Source of the DNA: Ophioderma brevispina | Taxonomy: Eukaryota > Echinodermata > Ophiuroidea > Amphilepidida > Ophiodermatidae | Reading direction: 5' to 3' | Assembly (NCBI GenBank): GCA_023653785.1 | Contig: JAMKCH010011795.1 | Span: forward strand, 1 to 64,000 | DNA: 64,000 nucleotides | In this document: piece by piece, positions 11,225-22,429 of the stretch | Position numbering within the stretch: the stretch's first letter is position 1 | Layout of the letters: every line of letters starts with the position of its first letter | Made by a program: the position numbers and the translations under genes | The notes under the pieces: model-generated | What the model was told of the DNA's origin: nothing | The model's input: only the letters and a program-made list of their open reading frames with translations | Database searches by the model: none

Positions 11225-11829
11225 TTAACCCTCGTCTTACCAAGGGGGGGGGGGGGTGGTTACCACCCCCCTACTGAACTTCGCTCCGGTGCGCTAAAAT
11301 GCTAAAAACTTTCGTAAAAGCTTCTAGGTAATCGTTCTTTCATCCTTTCCGGTCATTTTAGCGAAAAAATGTGAAGGTAGCACCTTCACCGGGGTTAGGG
11401 TATGCCGTCAAAGTCGAAGGGTAGGGGGGTGGTTGCCACCCAAGGATATTTTATGGTGCATTTTTGAAAATATTATGGTATGGCTCTAAAACTCTATGTT
11501 TATGTAAAACTAGCCAAATGCCATCATTTAGAGCTGAAAACCGCGTGAAAATCCGATATTCCTGCGATTTTAGCGCAAAATTGGATTTTCGCCTATTTTC
11601 GGTCGAAAATGCCAATTTTGCCGACTCGTGGACTTGATGACGTCATTGTGACGCCATACTAGGTATGTTGGTACTTATTTTGGTATCAATGGAAAGAGGA
11701 GGACCATAGCTATCCATTGGTATTAAAATCATAAGCATCGGGTGCTTTATAACAAATTCTCGAGGGGGTGGTAACCACACCCCTTGGTAAACCGTGTTAC
11801 AAAAAAAGGCTTGGTAAGACGAGGGTTAA
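11225..11829. mobile_element. piggyBac-like non-autonomous element (MITE) with TTAA duplication
   Basis: The element proper is 11229-11825 (597 bp), bounded by TTAA at 11225-11228 and 11826-11829. The terminal inverted repeats are perfect over 16 bp: CCCTCGTCTTACCAAG (11229-11244) and its complement (11810-11825). Subterminal inverted motifs GGTGGTTACCACCCC and GGGTGGTAACCAC lie just inside each end, and a related GGTGGTTGCCACCC sits at about 11428. A TTAA target with termini starting CCC is diagnostic of the piggyBac superfamily. There is no transposase ORF, so it would depend on a full-length relative. A related site without the insertion is at 10802-10866. Confidence 0.9.
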
Positions 11830-11892
11830 GTACCAGGTACTTGACATCAATTAAAACCAGTCAGACCAAAACAAGCAGCAGTAAGAATGTTA
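11830..11892 (+). repeat. Copy 2 of ~65 bp repeat, flanking the piggyBac-like insertion
   Basis: GTACCAGGTACTTGACATCA through GCAGCAGTAAGAATGT aligns with 10804-10866. With the preceding TG tract it defines the right half of the target locus. Confidence 0.7.
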
Positions 11893-11894
11893 CT

Positions 11895-12145
11895 GCGCCT
11901 TACATTTATTCCGCTGCCACTAGAATATGTCAGCTGCCATACAAATGCCCAAGGCATACTGATACCTTTGGGCGGCGCTCAATGGACTATATTCTAACAG
12001 CTCCCCATTTGGCACCTTGGTGGAGAGAGGCAAGCGAGGTAAAGTGCCTTGCCCAAATGCACAACACATTGGCTTCCGCGGGACTCGAAGCCAGGACCTT
12101 TGGATCATGTGTCGATAAACACAAGCACTGCACTTTTCTCCCGTA
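11895..12145 (-). mobile_element. tRNA-related SINE-like repeat
   Basis: On the plus strand AAAGTGCCTTGCCCAAATGC and GGGACTCGAAGCCAGGACC appear. The minus strand therefore contains GCTTCGAGTCC, a close match to the Pol III B-box GGTTCGANTCC. The 'GCCTTGCCCAA..GCACAAC' plus tRNA-like block is a recurrent SINE architecture in marine deuterostomes (my recollection, not checked). Boundaries are uncertain, and the ORF at 11784-12146 across this piece is a by-product. Confidence 0.5.
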
Positions 12146-14499
12146 AACATTTAGAGTAAATCCTAACAATCCCGTACAATTAATTTAGCGGCTATTTTGG
12201 AGTCATTTGTGGCGTTCCTGTGTCTGTATTCATTCTGGAGTGCAATTGGCAAGTTATCGATCGCCAGCTGTTTTAATCCGCCATATTTAGGGAACATGGC
12301 ATTCGAATCAAAATATTTTCGCACTCTAGGATTCTGGAGAATAACATTTGTTTGAAAAACACAACTTTGACATTCAATGCGCCTTGTGTGGTTAAGAACC
12401 GCTGGTACAATTTGAAATCATTTTGTGATTATGAAATTTTTGTCTGCATGTTGCAATACTTTTGTACAGTGTGTGTATGATTTCAATTTTTAAGCGGTGC
12501 TCATCTCTCTACGTCGAATCGAACCCGGCGATATACCATAATTTTAAGTGAATAACCAGTCTGTAGCCCGAGTTCTTCCGCTTCAAAAAAACATACCTTT
12601 ATTCTCTAATTTAAATATGTTTTGGTGTTATTGGAGCTATGGCGATCGCCTAAAGTAGAGGAATGTCAATTCTGATTATGACCCAAAATTCCAAAATAAA
12701 TTTTAGTGAATAAATGCGTATTAGTGATTGTCCATATTAGGTGATGCAAGGTGTTTTTTATTTCGCTTTTGTTCGGTTGTTTTGTGTTTGTTTTTTGTTT
12801 TTATCGTTGTTTGTTTCTGTCTGTTTGTGTCTTTCTTTCTTTCTTTGTTATCATGCTCATTAAATTGGCTTCTCCCACTGAACCCTGCAGTTATTCAAAT
12901 AATCAAATTGCAATAAAAATATGAAAAGACAAAGAAACGTGGATGGTACAGGCAGGTCGCAAGCACAATTTGCGCTAAGTCCGTCAAACTCAAGGATGGA
13001 AATAAACGTTAAAGATAACAAAGCACAAGTTTTGCCGGAGTTTTGAAATTTGCCCGCAAAATGGACATCCAAAAAGGTTTGGCTGCTGTCAATATTAATA
13101 GCTTTTCAATGTCCTCATATATATTTCCGGAAAGATCGAATGTTAAAAGTTTTAACATATAATCGAATCAGTGTTCTACATCTGGAAAAGGAGAATATTT
13201 ATATTTTAACATCCTACATGAGCGTGAAAATTAACACGTCATTGCCACACAGCATTTGCTAGTCGTACTGAGGACATGACACAGCTCATCAGTTTCGTAA
13301 AATATAAATAAGAGAAATATTATAGTTTTCTAATTGGGTAGGACTAAATCATAAAATTCTAGCTCCAGTCCATATTAAATCAGGTTCAATGTTCATTTTC
13401 AGATATTACGACCTCTAATAGTAAGCGGTTCCATGGTATAGTTCTCAGCTTTGTTTAAATCTACTTAACATATATATTTGCAATTTTATCAACCCAATTA
13501 TTTGTATCCATTTCAGGCTAAAGTTAAGCTCAACGTTACCTATATATATTGTAATTCCCTTGAATTGTATTTTCCGTCACAGATAATGTTATTTGAAAAT
13601 ATACAAGTGGATTTATACTACTGTATAAGATCTAATTTGTATTTGATCTGTGTACTCAGCATGCATATGTAAAACGTAAAATTAAGCTCATTCAACACAT
13701 TTACGATCTGCCTGGGTATGCAGTCTATTAATTAATGTCCGCTCATTATACAGTAAGAGGTGATTATAATAAATGCATTTATGTGGGGTTCTGCAGAGAG
13801 CACGTCGTTTCTTTTATCATTTACTCTGTTAAAATGGTGGCTGTTTAACAGTGTAACGAGTAATAATATGAATTTAATTGAGTGAAACATTCCCTAAGGT
13901 CTGCAAATAAGGTCATTTTCCCGATGTTGGAACAATTACATGATATCAAGACCCATTTTCTTTTCTTGTGTGTGGCAAGGATTGCTTACTCTTCCCAACT
14001 TTAGAGCTAGTGAACAGAGCTTTTTTCTAAGCATAATAGTTTCTGAGGTAGGGCGGTTGGTCAGATTTTATTAACCTGTTTATTATTTTTTTTATAATTT
14101 TCACCATTTCACTACCAATATAAACAAAGAACCTACATCTATGGATTTTGGGTATATTTGATCATTCATCTAAATGTTCGACAACAGAACAATTAAATTA
14201 GTTCCTGACCCATGTCTGTTAGCTTTACATAATACACAGAGTCCACCTCTCTATTTTTCTCTTTGGAATGGTATTCATTAAGTGAAGTTGTACGTGCAGT
14301 TGTGAAACATCCAACCTCATTGGACCAAGTCTAATTACGCGTTCACAGTTATTATTAAACAGAATATGATAACTAAATGGGTGTTGTAAAACCACCAAAA
14401 GAAAGAATATTTAAGCGTATGATTATATGCAACGGAAACCTCTAAAGCCGTAACATTTGTTTGATTTCATTTTTAAGTACAACCAATTACAGTTACGCT
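12146..14499. other. No gene recognised
   Basis: AT-rich sequence with a T/G-rich low-complexity patch at about 12750-12850 (TTTGTTT and CTTT repeats). ORFs here are 60-70 codons with no motif. Confidence 0.45.
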
Positions 14500-14574
14500 T
14501 GGCTTGATAGCTAAGTTGGCAAGAGCGTCGTGCTAGTTATACGAAGGTCGCCGGTTCGAATCCGGCCAAGCACA
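14500..14574 (+). tRNA. tRNA-Thr(AGT)-like gene or tRNA-derived SINE head
   Basis: An anticodon arm TCGTG-CTAGTTA-TACGA (14528-14544) gives anticodon AGT (Thr). The T-arm GCCGG-TTCGAAT-CCGGC (14550-14566) is perfect. Internal Pol III promoters match consensus exactly: A-box TAGCTAAGTTGG (14508-14519) and B-box GGTTCGAATCC (14553-14563). A T12 terminator follows at 14580-14591. The D-stem has only three pairs. The acceptor (TGGCTTG with CAAGCAC) pairs at five of seven positions, with the outer two mismatched. It could be a decayed tRNA gene or the tRNA head of a SINE. No second copy is visible here. Confidence 0.5.
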
Positions 14575-14579
14575 CATGG

Positions 14580-14591
14580 GTTTTTTTTTTT
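14580..14591 (+). terminator. Pol III T-run terminator
   Basis: Twelve T residues start six bases after the tRNA-like discriminator base, the usual place for RNA polymerase III termination. Confidence 0.6.
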
Positions 14592-14915
14592 CAACACTAA
14601 CGTGCAATGGCCAAAGGGAAAGATTAATAAATATACATACTTGTCTGCCTGGAGAACTAAGTAGTTAAAATTTCAAAAACAAATATAAATCGTATATTTA
14701 AACATACCTTCTGATGGACCGAATTCTGATGGACCCAATTCACATAGCAGGAACCTGTTTTTACTGGTAGATGCTATTCAGCAGGTATCTGTTATAACTG
14801 ACTCAATGTATACACTGCATAGAGTGCTATACAGCAGGTACCAGTGGAACGGGTTACTGTTCCTTAACGTATTGTACACGCGTATTTCCAACTCTGGACT
14901 TAGTAATGTTTCTCC

Positions 14916-15072
14916 TTACTCTAAAATAATATTGAAATACATTTATTTTAAAAAGGCCATGGTTGGATTCGAACCTGTGATACCTGCATTAAAAATCGAT
15001 GCTCTTATCCACTCTACTAGCGAGTGAGGATGTGGGAGGAGATTGATTTTAATCCTACATAAGCTTTACGGA
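14916..15072 (-). mobile_element. tRNA-derived SINE, copy 2
   Basis: This is the reverse-orientation sister of 8290-8455, with the same ends. On the minus strand it runs from CCGTAAAGCTTATGTAGG through a tRNA-like region to AAATAAATGTATTTCAATAT. The B-box here is the perfect GGTTCGAATCC. GAGTGGATAAGAGC corresponds to the D-arm/A-box. It is probably the better-preserved copy. I cannot assign the parent tRNA with confidence; the anticodon loop is T-rich. Confidence 0.75.
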
Positions 15073-15954
15073 ACAAGTGTTTTGAGTACGCACGCGTGTT
15101 CGTGTCTTAGAGTACGCGCGAGCATGCGCGGAAATCTTAAGTTATAAGCTGTTAAGTTTAGAAATAACCCCCTCCCCCCACAGCTCCCGCCGAGGCGTAG
15201 AATTATGATTTCAAAGAATCATCAACTTGGAGAGTGATTTTATTTTAACTGCGTATGGAGAAATGTGCGTTTCCAAATTGGCATTTTACCGGCATATTAG
15301 GGTGTTAAGAAAAGTGCAATTTCTATTTTATTTTGACTCCAACCTGTTACAAAATTATTAAATATATCATATATCATGAAGCTGTAAATGATTGGATTTT
15401 TACCCAAGGTCTATTCTTGTTGAGTAATATTTTCAAGTAGGACTTTTCAGAATACATTTCGACATATCCTATTATAATTATTTTTTGATTCGCTTCATTA
15501 CAAATCATGATCTGGTTAATTCTAAAATTATTTGAAATAGCATTTTTCGCCGTGTTGCGTAGAAACGCCTTTGCGTATTTCACGAAGTAGTGAAAGTGAC
15601 TCAAACAATAAATATCTTTATGGTCATTTGCTATTTAGATTAAATTTGTTCAACTCAAAGGGAAAAATTTTAATTTCGGTTATATACTTGAAGTGTTGCT
15701 AAGGCCGGCGCCATACCTTGTAATAATGCGGTGATGTTGAGAAATCGGTAAATACGGTAGTGTGTCCACCAAGTTTTAAAATTTACCCTAATCCCCAAAA
15801 TAAGAAAAAAACAGCAAAAAAGCATTAGAACGTCCATGATACAAGCGACACACACCGTGAGTATATCAACAGAAACCAACTTCCCTTTGTTTGACGCGTG
15901 TTTGACGATTGGTAAAACCACTAGGTGGGAGTATCGTTAACGATCGCTTAAAGG
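15073..15954. other. No gene recognised
   Basis: The minus-strand ORF 15670-15921 (83 codons) is hydrophobic but matches nothing I know. I do not call it a gene. Confidence 0.4.
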
Positions 15955-17555
15955 GATTTATTGGTATGAATCTATCGGCACATATATAATGAAATATCCC
16001 TAAATATGACGTACCAGATGGTTTTCATGGTCATTGGAGTATTCCTTGAGAAGAAAACACCATTTTCATGCTTAACTTTCGAAGCAGTAGACGATTTAAC
16101 GAAGCCACCCTGTTTATTATTTACGCTATCGTTTTGCCACAAGCCATGTTTAGTCTTCACACCAATTGAAAGATGATCGGTAGTTAGTTCTGGCCTGTAT
16201 GAAAGACTATCGCGTTTACCTTTAACATTGAAATTAAAAACACAGCTTTAATTTAACGTTTTCCTTTAAATATATAAATTTATCATTTGTGCTTAATTTT
16301 TATCAAGTGAGCCTGGGATTCTTGAGAAATATAGTTTCTAAAATAAAATTAGGAAACTCTTCATCATACAAAGAAGCGCTACTCGGTGCATTGAAAAGTA
16401 CGTAGAATGCTGAACCGCGCATTAGTGGGTTTCGAACACTGATCTCTATACAATGGATTGGAAACCTGGGCTTCGTAATTGAAGCACTGATAGCCATATT
16501 GGTCATCCAAAAAGAGCCCAAGCAGGTAGTTAAGAGCCAGTCATTTATACAAAATTTGTTCCAATTGAAATGTGGATAAGCGACATAACAGACTACAGAA
16601 TCAAGCCAATTCATTGAGCTCATTGTATTTTCGCGTATGGGATGGCATGTCTCTAAAACGGGCACCCGGGATACAACTTCTGTTAAACAGGTGGAATGCT
16701 GTTGTGTTCGGTAGACCAAGATGTCCGCCCGTGGCTCAATTCATCTAATATACAATTACTGTTGTGTAGCCAATCCATTGTATAGAGATCAGTGGTTACA
16801 GTGTGACTGCGATAAAACTATAAATATTACGCGACCCCTTTTAAAATGTCCACGTTTTCATGGATTGTCAGTGTTTAGGCCAACTAAAACCTTTATTTTA
16901 GTTAAAAAAACAGAATTTGGTGCAGAATGTCTGACATTGGTTTTTAGGGGGGCCAAGTCAAGGTCAAATTGGGCTTTTTACTTTTTGCGATAGTTATATC
17001 TCTTCCAACGAAGCTAATATAAGTATAAGATTGTACACAAGGGTAGTATTTAAGATAAGCTATCACCAGCCCAAATTTGGAAGTTATATCACTTTTACTT
17101 TTTTGACTTATGGCCCAAAGTATGGTCCCAGTGGTTTTTGAGCCATTTTTGACTCCTGTAATTTTTAAATTGGGCAAGGTGCATTTTGTCTGTTCACATA
17201 TTTGCAATCTGCAATAAAAGCTTGTCCAGATGCCAAGTTTGAAGAATCTGAGGGGTGTAATTCTTTACTTATGGCCCTCTGAATATTGAATTTCACACCG
17301 GTACATGTTTTTTAGGTGACCCCCCCCCCCCCCCTCAAATTTAAAATTGCTGTAGCGTGAAAACGAAAAGAGGTACAGAGCTCAAATTTTCAGGATTTCA
17401 GTTTTCTAATGAATATCTTTCAATACACCAAAAAAAAAAGAAATCCATGAGGTGATTGTGTACTCGATTCGTTGAATTGGCATGGAATGACCCTGGTACG
17501 TTTTATTTAGGGATATTTCATTATATATGTGCCGATAGATTCATACCAATAAATC
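15955..17555. mobile_element. ~1.6 kb element with ~63 bp terminal inverted repeats
   Basis: The left end 15955-16017 and right end 17493-17555 are inverted copies, starting GATTTATTGGTATGAATC and continuing through CGGCACATATATAATG and AAATATCCCTAAATA to CGTACCAG, with only a few differences. There is no transposase. The minus ORF 16303-16719 (138 codons) is not recognisable. The interior carries a second, perfect 25 bp inverted repeat (16437-16461 and 16770-16794) and a C-run at about 17321-17334. The target duplication is unclear. Confidence 0.72.
16437..16794. repeat. Nested foldback with perfect 25 bp inverted ends
   Basis: CACTGATCTCTATACAATGG at 16437 extends to 25 bp and is mirrored exactly at 16770-16794. 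The span is 358 bp. It lies inside the larger inverted-repeat element and may be a MITE inserted in it. The sequence between the ends holds the middle of an anonymous ORF. Confidence 0.7.
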
Positions 17556-17923
17556 ACTTAATTGTAACGGTAAAATATTGGCAATAGAATTGCCGCGTGT
17601 CCTGTTGGTAAAATACGTCTTACTAAATGCAAAGCAGTAACTCATTCTTTTCTTTTAAAATGTAAAATAGCAGTGTATTATCACAAAAGGGACAAAAATA
17701 CACTTCCACAATTTTATGCCTTTATAATTCTATTTTTATTATTATTTTTTTTTTTTGAGGGGGAAGGCCTAAAATTGCAGAAACTTTAAAATCTAAATAT
17801 CTCAGTAACTGAAGGAGATATAAATGTAAAAAAAACACTAAAAGTTTTATTTTCAAGTATATAATTTATATAAAATCTCAATTTTGATAGCTATTCGATG
17901 TTAACAAAAATAAAGGAAATCTT

Positions 17924-18065
17924 CCAAAAAGACGTTGGCAACGTAAAAAGTCACGGGGCAGACGAACTTGAGTATACTTGGTGCTCTCTTAACATTGATT
18001 AACTTTATATGGCTCGTACTCTCTTTAAAACTTGGTGACATTTTACGTCGCCAACGTCTTTTTGG
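17924..18065. repeat. Hairpin with 31 bp arms
   Basis: Arms 17924-17954 and 18035-18065 pair at 29 of 31 positions (CCAAAAAGACGTTGGC core), with an 80-base loop. It is not within a recognised gene. Confidence 0.75.
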
Positions 18066-18216
18066 TAGATTAGGATACCAATGGTATGAGAAGATGGTGT
18101 AATAATCATTCCGAGCAATACTTCAAGAGAACCCATCGACCTAAGCGAAACCTGGGGAGCTGCCATGGAGAATACTACAATCATAGGCTTGTGCGCTTGT
18201 AAGGCATGTCTTTGAG

Positions 18217-18325
18217 CAGCCACTTAGATGACGTGAAGTGATTGTGACGACTTCTTGAAGGCGGCGTAATAATTGGTAGTAGCGCTTTGAGCCTGCGTAT
18301 GGGGATTAAACGTTATATAAAATGG
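18217..18325 (+). repeat. Dispersed repeat, copy 1
   Basis: AGTGATTGTGACGACTTCTT...GGCGGCGTAATAATTGG...GCGCTTTGAGC aligns with 26738-26825 in the same orientation. It then runs into a TTATATAAAA tail, the style of a SINE 3' end. Confidence 0.6.
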
Positions 18326-18685
18326 GTTATTATCCAAGCAGAGTTATCACAAACCCTTTTAAAGGTAGGTGGTCCGACTTTTTTTTCAAAACACGTTTTT
18401 TCTTCGCATGGACGTATATCAACAAAAACACCCGTTTTCAAATTTTAAGCTAAATTACTTTAGATACTTTAGATACTTGAGATATCACAATGGCCCCTAG
18501 AACATGGGCGTGTTAATGGTGTGGTTGATTATGTTTGAGACTTTTGTTTATACCGTCTGGAGGAAACAATTTTTACATATTATTGAAGTTATGCCCCCCG
18601 CACCTACGAGGCCTCCCTCTGATAAAAAAAAAATCACAATTTTGATGAGGCGAAGTGGGGGACGAAGTTGTCACACATTTTAAAC

Positions 18686-18892
18686 GGATAAGCAGTGATA
18701 ATCAATATAATGGTATCTTTGTTATTGGCACGGTCTTGTTAACACAACACAGCATGGTTGGTTCATCCCTGTATGAAAGACAAAACAGTATTTTTTATCT
18801 GATACTGGGTATTCTATGAGTGCGTATAAAAAGTCCGACTTGTGATTTAAACAAAAATAATTTTAATCCTCTCGTATTATCACTGCTTATCC
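18686..18892. repeat. Short inverted-repeat element
   Basis: GGATAAGCAGTGATAAT at 18686-18702 is repeated inverted and perfect at 18876-18892, 207 bp overall. It may be a small MITE. Confidence 0.55.
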
Positions 18893-19019
18893 CTTTAAGC
18901 GAGTGATGTAGTTATTGAAATAAAAATAAGGTTTCAACAAGTATACGAGTTTTAATCAAAATCAACAATCAGGTCATGGTTAAAGATAATATACTTCTTC
19001 TCCAATTATACTCATAAAC

Positions 19020-21195
19020 AGGTCTTGTTTGGATTACACAGCTGTTCTAATAGTATTTGCAGGATAACTTTGGAGAATTGGAAGGGTTTAGATCAAGTAG
19101 AAGGAGGGAGTCAAATGGCTAGTGAACTTGAAAATATGTTAAGAGATAAATATGTCTCCCATTTTCCTTGTAAAACTGTCACTTGCAAAAAAACTGATAA
19201 GGCATGGATGAATAATTCAATCCGCAAAAGTATGAAACAACGTCAGAAGGCATTCAAGCAGGGGGATGTGGGGAAGTATAAAGAACTGAAAAACTATGTT
19301 ACTACTGAAATAAAGAAGGCGAAACACGACTTCTATGAGAAAAACATAAATGGTCTTAAGAATGCAGAACCAGGAAAATGGCATAAACATATTAAATCAA
19401 TAACTGGTTATAAAAGTAAAACGAAACCAGTGGAGATTCCGGGCTGTGGTTCGACGGTGATGGAGCAAGCTAACAAATTATGTGAACATTTTTCATCTAT
19501 TTGTAGTTCTTTTGAATTTTCAAGAGCTTCCTAGCTACCTCCCCTGTGAACCACCGCCTGTAATAACTCATGGTCAGGTTTTAACAGAACTAAGTCGGGG
19601 CATCCAAATGATCTGCCTATCAAGCTTATTAAGGAATTTGCGTTTGAGATTGCGATCCCTCTCACCAAAATCTTTAATAATTGCCTCCAAGAGGGAGTGC
19701 TTCCTTCAGTGTGGAAAAACTGCGGCCATAATTCCGGTTCCTAAAGTTCCAAAGCCACAAACGCCTAACGATCTGCGGCCTATAGCACTCACCCCAATTC
19801 TCGGGCGTATTTTTGAATCGTTCCTCGCTAGGTGGATTAAGGACGATTTTCAGTCGGAATTAGACCCGCAGCAGTATGGGAACGTGAAAGGGATTTCTAC
19901 CATCATGACCGTGTATAAGATGCTTTAAATGATACCCTAAGGACCCTTTGAGTCTCCTGGAACATTCACTACTCTGTGTGCTATTGACTTCACAAAAGCG
20001 TTTGATCGCATCAACCACACGGTTGCAATTCGTAAGATCATTGATTCTGGTGTAAGGTCATATATATACCAACAATTAGCAGCTTTCTTTCGGACCGTAA
20101 CCAGTGCGTTAAATTACAGGGCCAGTTATCTAACCCTATGACCATAACTTGCAGCGTACCACAAGGTACTAAATGTGGTCCTATTATTTTTACGATCGTT
20201 GTCAACGATGCTGCCATTACTACAAATAAACGTTGGAAATTTGTAGATGACCTTACACTGGGCGAGACGACAAACATAAAGAAACCTATACAATGCCAAC
20301 TCCAGCAAGATCTAGATGCGCTAAGTGGTTGGTGTGATCATAACGATATGTTACCCAAACCCTCTAAGTGCCATATTATGCATATTTCTTTCTTAAAACG
20401 TGCTTACGATTACCCATCTTATATGTTATCTGGCGAAACGCTCGAAACCGTCGACAACATGAAACTGCTTGGCGTGTGTATTCAAAAAGATCTCAGATGG
20501 GATAGGCAGGTGGCAGAAATGATAAGCCGGGCATCTAGAAGGTTATTCCTACTGTATATGCTACGAGGATTTGGTGCTCCAGTTGAGGACCTTTTGGCTG
20601 TTTATCAAACCTATATCAGGCCGGTGCTTGAGTACGCCTGTCCAGTGTGGCATCCATCCATTACTCAGCATCAGAGCCATCAGCTTGAGATGATCCAAAA
20701 AAGATCTTGTCGGATTATACTTAGCAGTAAGTACGAACACAATGATACTGCTCTGCTTGATTTGGGTATTGCTAGCCTATGCGATCGTCGTGAGCAATTA
20801 ATTATGAATTTCGGCCAGAAGCTCCTCAACTCCGAGCGCCACCAACATCTCCTCCCTGTTAGACCTAAACCAAGATATACTCTCAGGTCATATAAAAAAT
20901 TTGAGGAACCAAAAACAAGAACTGACAGATATGCCAAATCAACCATTCCCCACATCATCAGGTTACTTAATCAGCAGTAGTTATTTTTAATGTGTGCTTT
21001 TTAAAAATATTTTTGTCTGTTTGCATGCTTACTTGCCTTGTTTTCATATCTGTTGCTTGTGTTTGATGTTAATTGTAATTGCTGTAAATACTAATTTTCT
21101 GTGAATATATTGTAAGCCAGTACTATCAGCTCTGCTGTTTTTTCTGGTTCTTATACCGGCACCGTTTAATAAATAAAATAAATAAATGAATAAAT
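19020..21195 (+). pseudogene. 5'-truncated LINE (Jockey/CR1-like group), frameshifted RT
   Basis: The frame at 19025-19534 is the lysine-rich linker between endonuclease and RT (KAWMNNSIRKSMKQRQKAF, TEIKKAKHDFYEKNI). RT follows in several frames: LPIKLIKEFAFEIAIPL, then IIPVPKVPK...DLRPIALTPILGRIFE (to ~19928), AIDFTKAFDRINH (~19985), SVPQGTKCGPIIF and FVDDLTLGE (20138-20280), then LLGVCIQKDLRWD, LEYACPVWHP, QKRSCRIILSSKY and the C-terminus ending at 20980. The catalytic box reads VDD rather than the commoner ADD, a variant known in this LINE group. The endonuclease is missing and at least three frameshifts break the ORF. The 3' UTR ends in an (AAATA/AATAAATA) run at 21168-21195, the element's tail. 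Confidence 0.88.
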
Positions 21196-21510
21196 CTTGT
21201 TGATAGAAGGCCAGGTCAACATTTTAACCAAACATTGAAGGAAACAAGTATTTAAAAAAACTGTGTCGGGTCGCCAGGCATAATTTTACAAGAAATAAGA
21301 ACAACATTAAAAAGCATTTAAAAGAGTAGATGGTTTTCTAGTTTTAAGTTGCACTTTTATTACAGAAACATGTATAAAAAGAAATCTCATAACTGATTTA
21401 AAGTAGATGTTTGATACATGAGCATAAGATTGCATTAGAACCATTCACCTTGTTTACAACTTGATCTCCCGTTGACCTTTGACCTTGGTGTGTGACATTT
21501 GACCTCACAT

Positions 21511-21795
21511 AGTTGTAAGCTTTAATTTAATGTAGGTTACACCTTCCTGTCATTTCAAATAAAGAAAATAGAAAAGGCGCCCAATTGGGCACAAAATATG
21601 AAAAACTGCATCCCCAAGTTAAAAGCTTTAATTTGATGTACGTAAAACTCTCCTGTTATTTCAAATAAAGAAATTAGAAAAAACGCCTAATTGGGAGCAA
21701 AAATGTTTAAAACTTAATCCCAAGTTATAAGCTTTAATTTAATGTAGGTTACACCTTCCTACTACTACTACTAATACTACTACTACTTCAAATAA
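21511..21795 (+). repeat. Tandem repeat, ~106 bp period, 2.7 copies
   Basis: Units start at 21511, 21617 and 21723, each beginning AGTT.TAAGCTTTAATTT.AT and including ATTTCAAATAAAGAAA and CGCC.AATTGGG. The last unit is interrupted by a (CTA)n microsatellite at about 21757-21788. Confidence 0.8.
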
Positions 21796-22214
21796 AGATG
21801 TTACCTAAAACTTCGTCTTAAATAATATCCACACATGTATGGTAAAAGCTTCAATCATTATGTAGTGTAACTCTACGTGGCCTGATCATTTTCTTACTTA
21901 TAACTCTCCTATTTGTTACTCACCCTTTATCTATCCCTGCAACGTTTTCACCAAACTCCCATTTCCCAGCCAGTCTTGGTAGAGACTAAAATCAAGAAAT
22001 GATTTTTTAAGACCATTTGAAACCTTAATGATTTTATTCTTTGTCTGAAATTGCATCGCAATACACACCCAACACTAGAACTCCAAAATTAATAGTAGGA
22101 CGTAGATCATTTTCATAAAAGAAAACATTTAATGGAATGACCTTCAGACAGGAATCCTATATGCTTCAGATAGAAATAGACTCATTCGCAATTTTGAGGG
22201 GAGTGATTTCTATA

Positions 22215-22238
22215 GTCGGGTCGCTAAGGCGACCCGAC
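22215..22238. repeat. Perfect 10 bp GC-rich hairpin
   Basis: GTCGGGTCGC (22215-22224), loop TAAG, GCGACCCGAC (22229-22238). It is very stable for such an AT-rich context. CTATAG-type sequences flank both sides and extend the symmetry loosely. Function unknown. Confidence 0.7.
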
Positions 22239-22429
22239 AGAAATGGACTATAGCAAACAAATCCAGTGGAAACAAGCTTTTCTTGTTTTGCACTATCATT
22301 ATACAATCTAATAACAGAATGGCAGTTCGACCAACAAATTAGAAGGGTTGCAACAAGCTTTTTTAAAACATTAATTCAGAACACGTCAAAAAATATGTTG
22401 TCCTTTGTGATTATGATGAGAGGGAATGA

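Noticed and set aside
16303..16719. 138-codon minus ORF
   Set aside because: Crosses one end of a perfect inverted repeat and lies inside a non-coding mobile element; no family resemblance.
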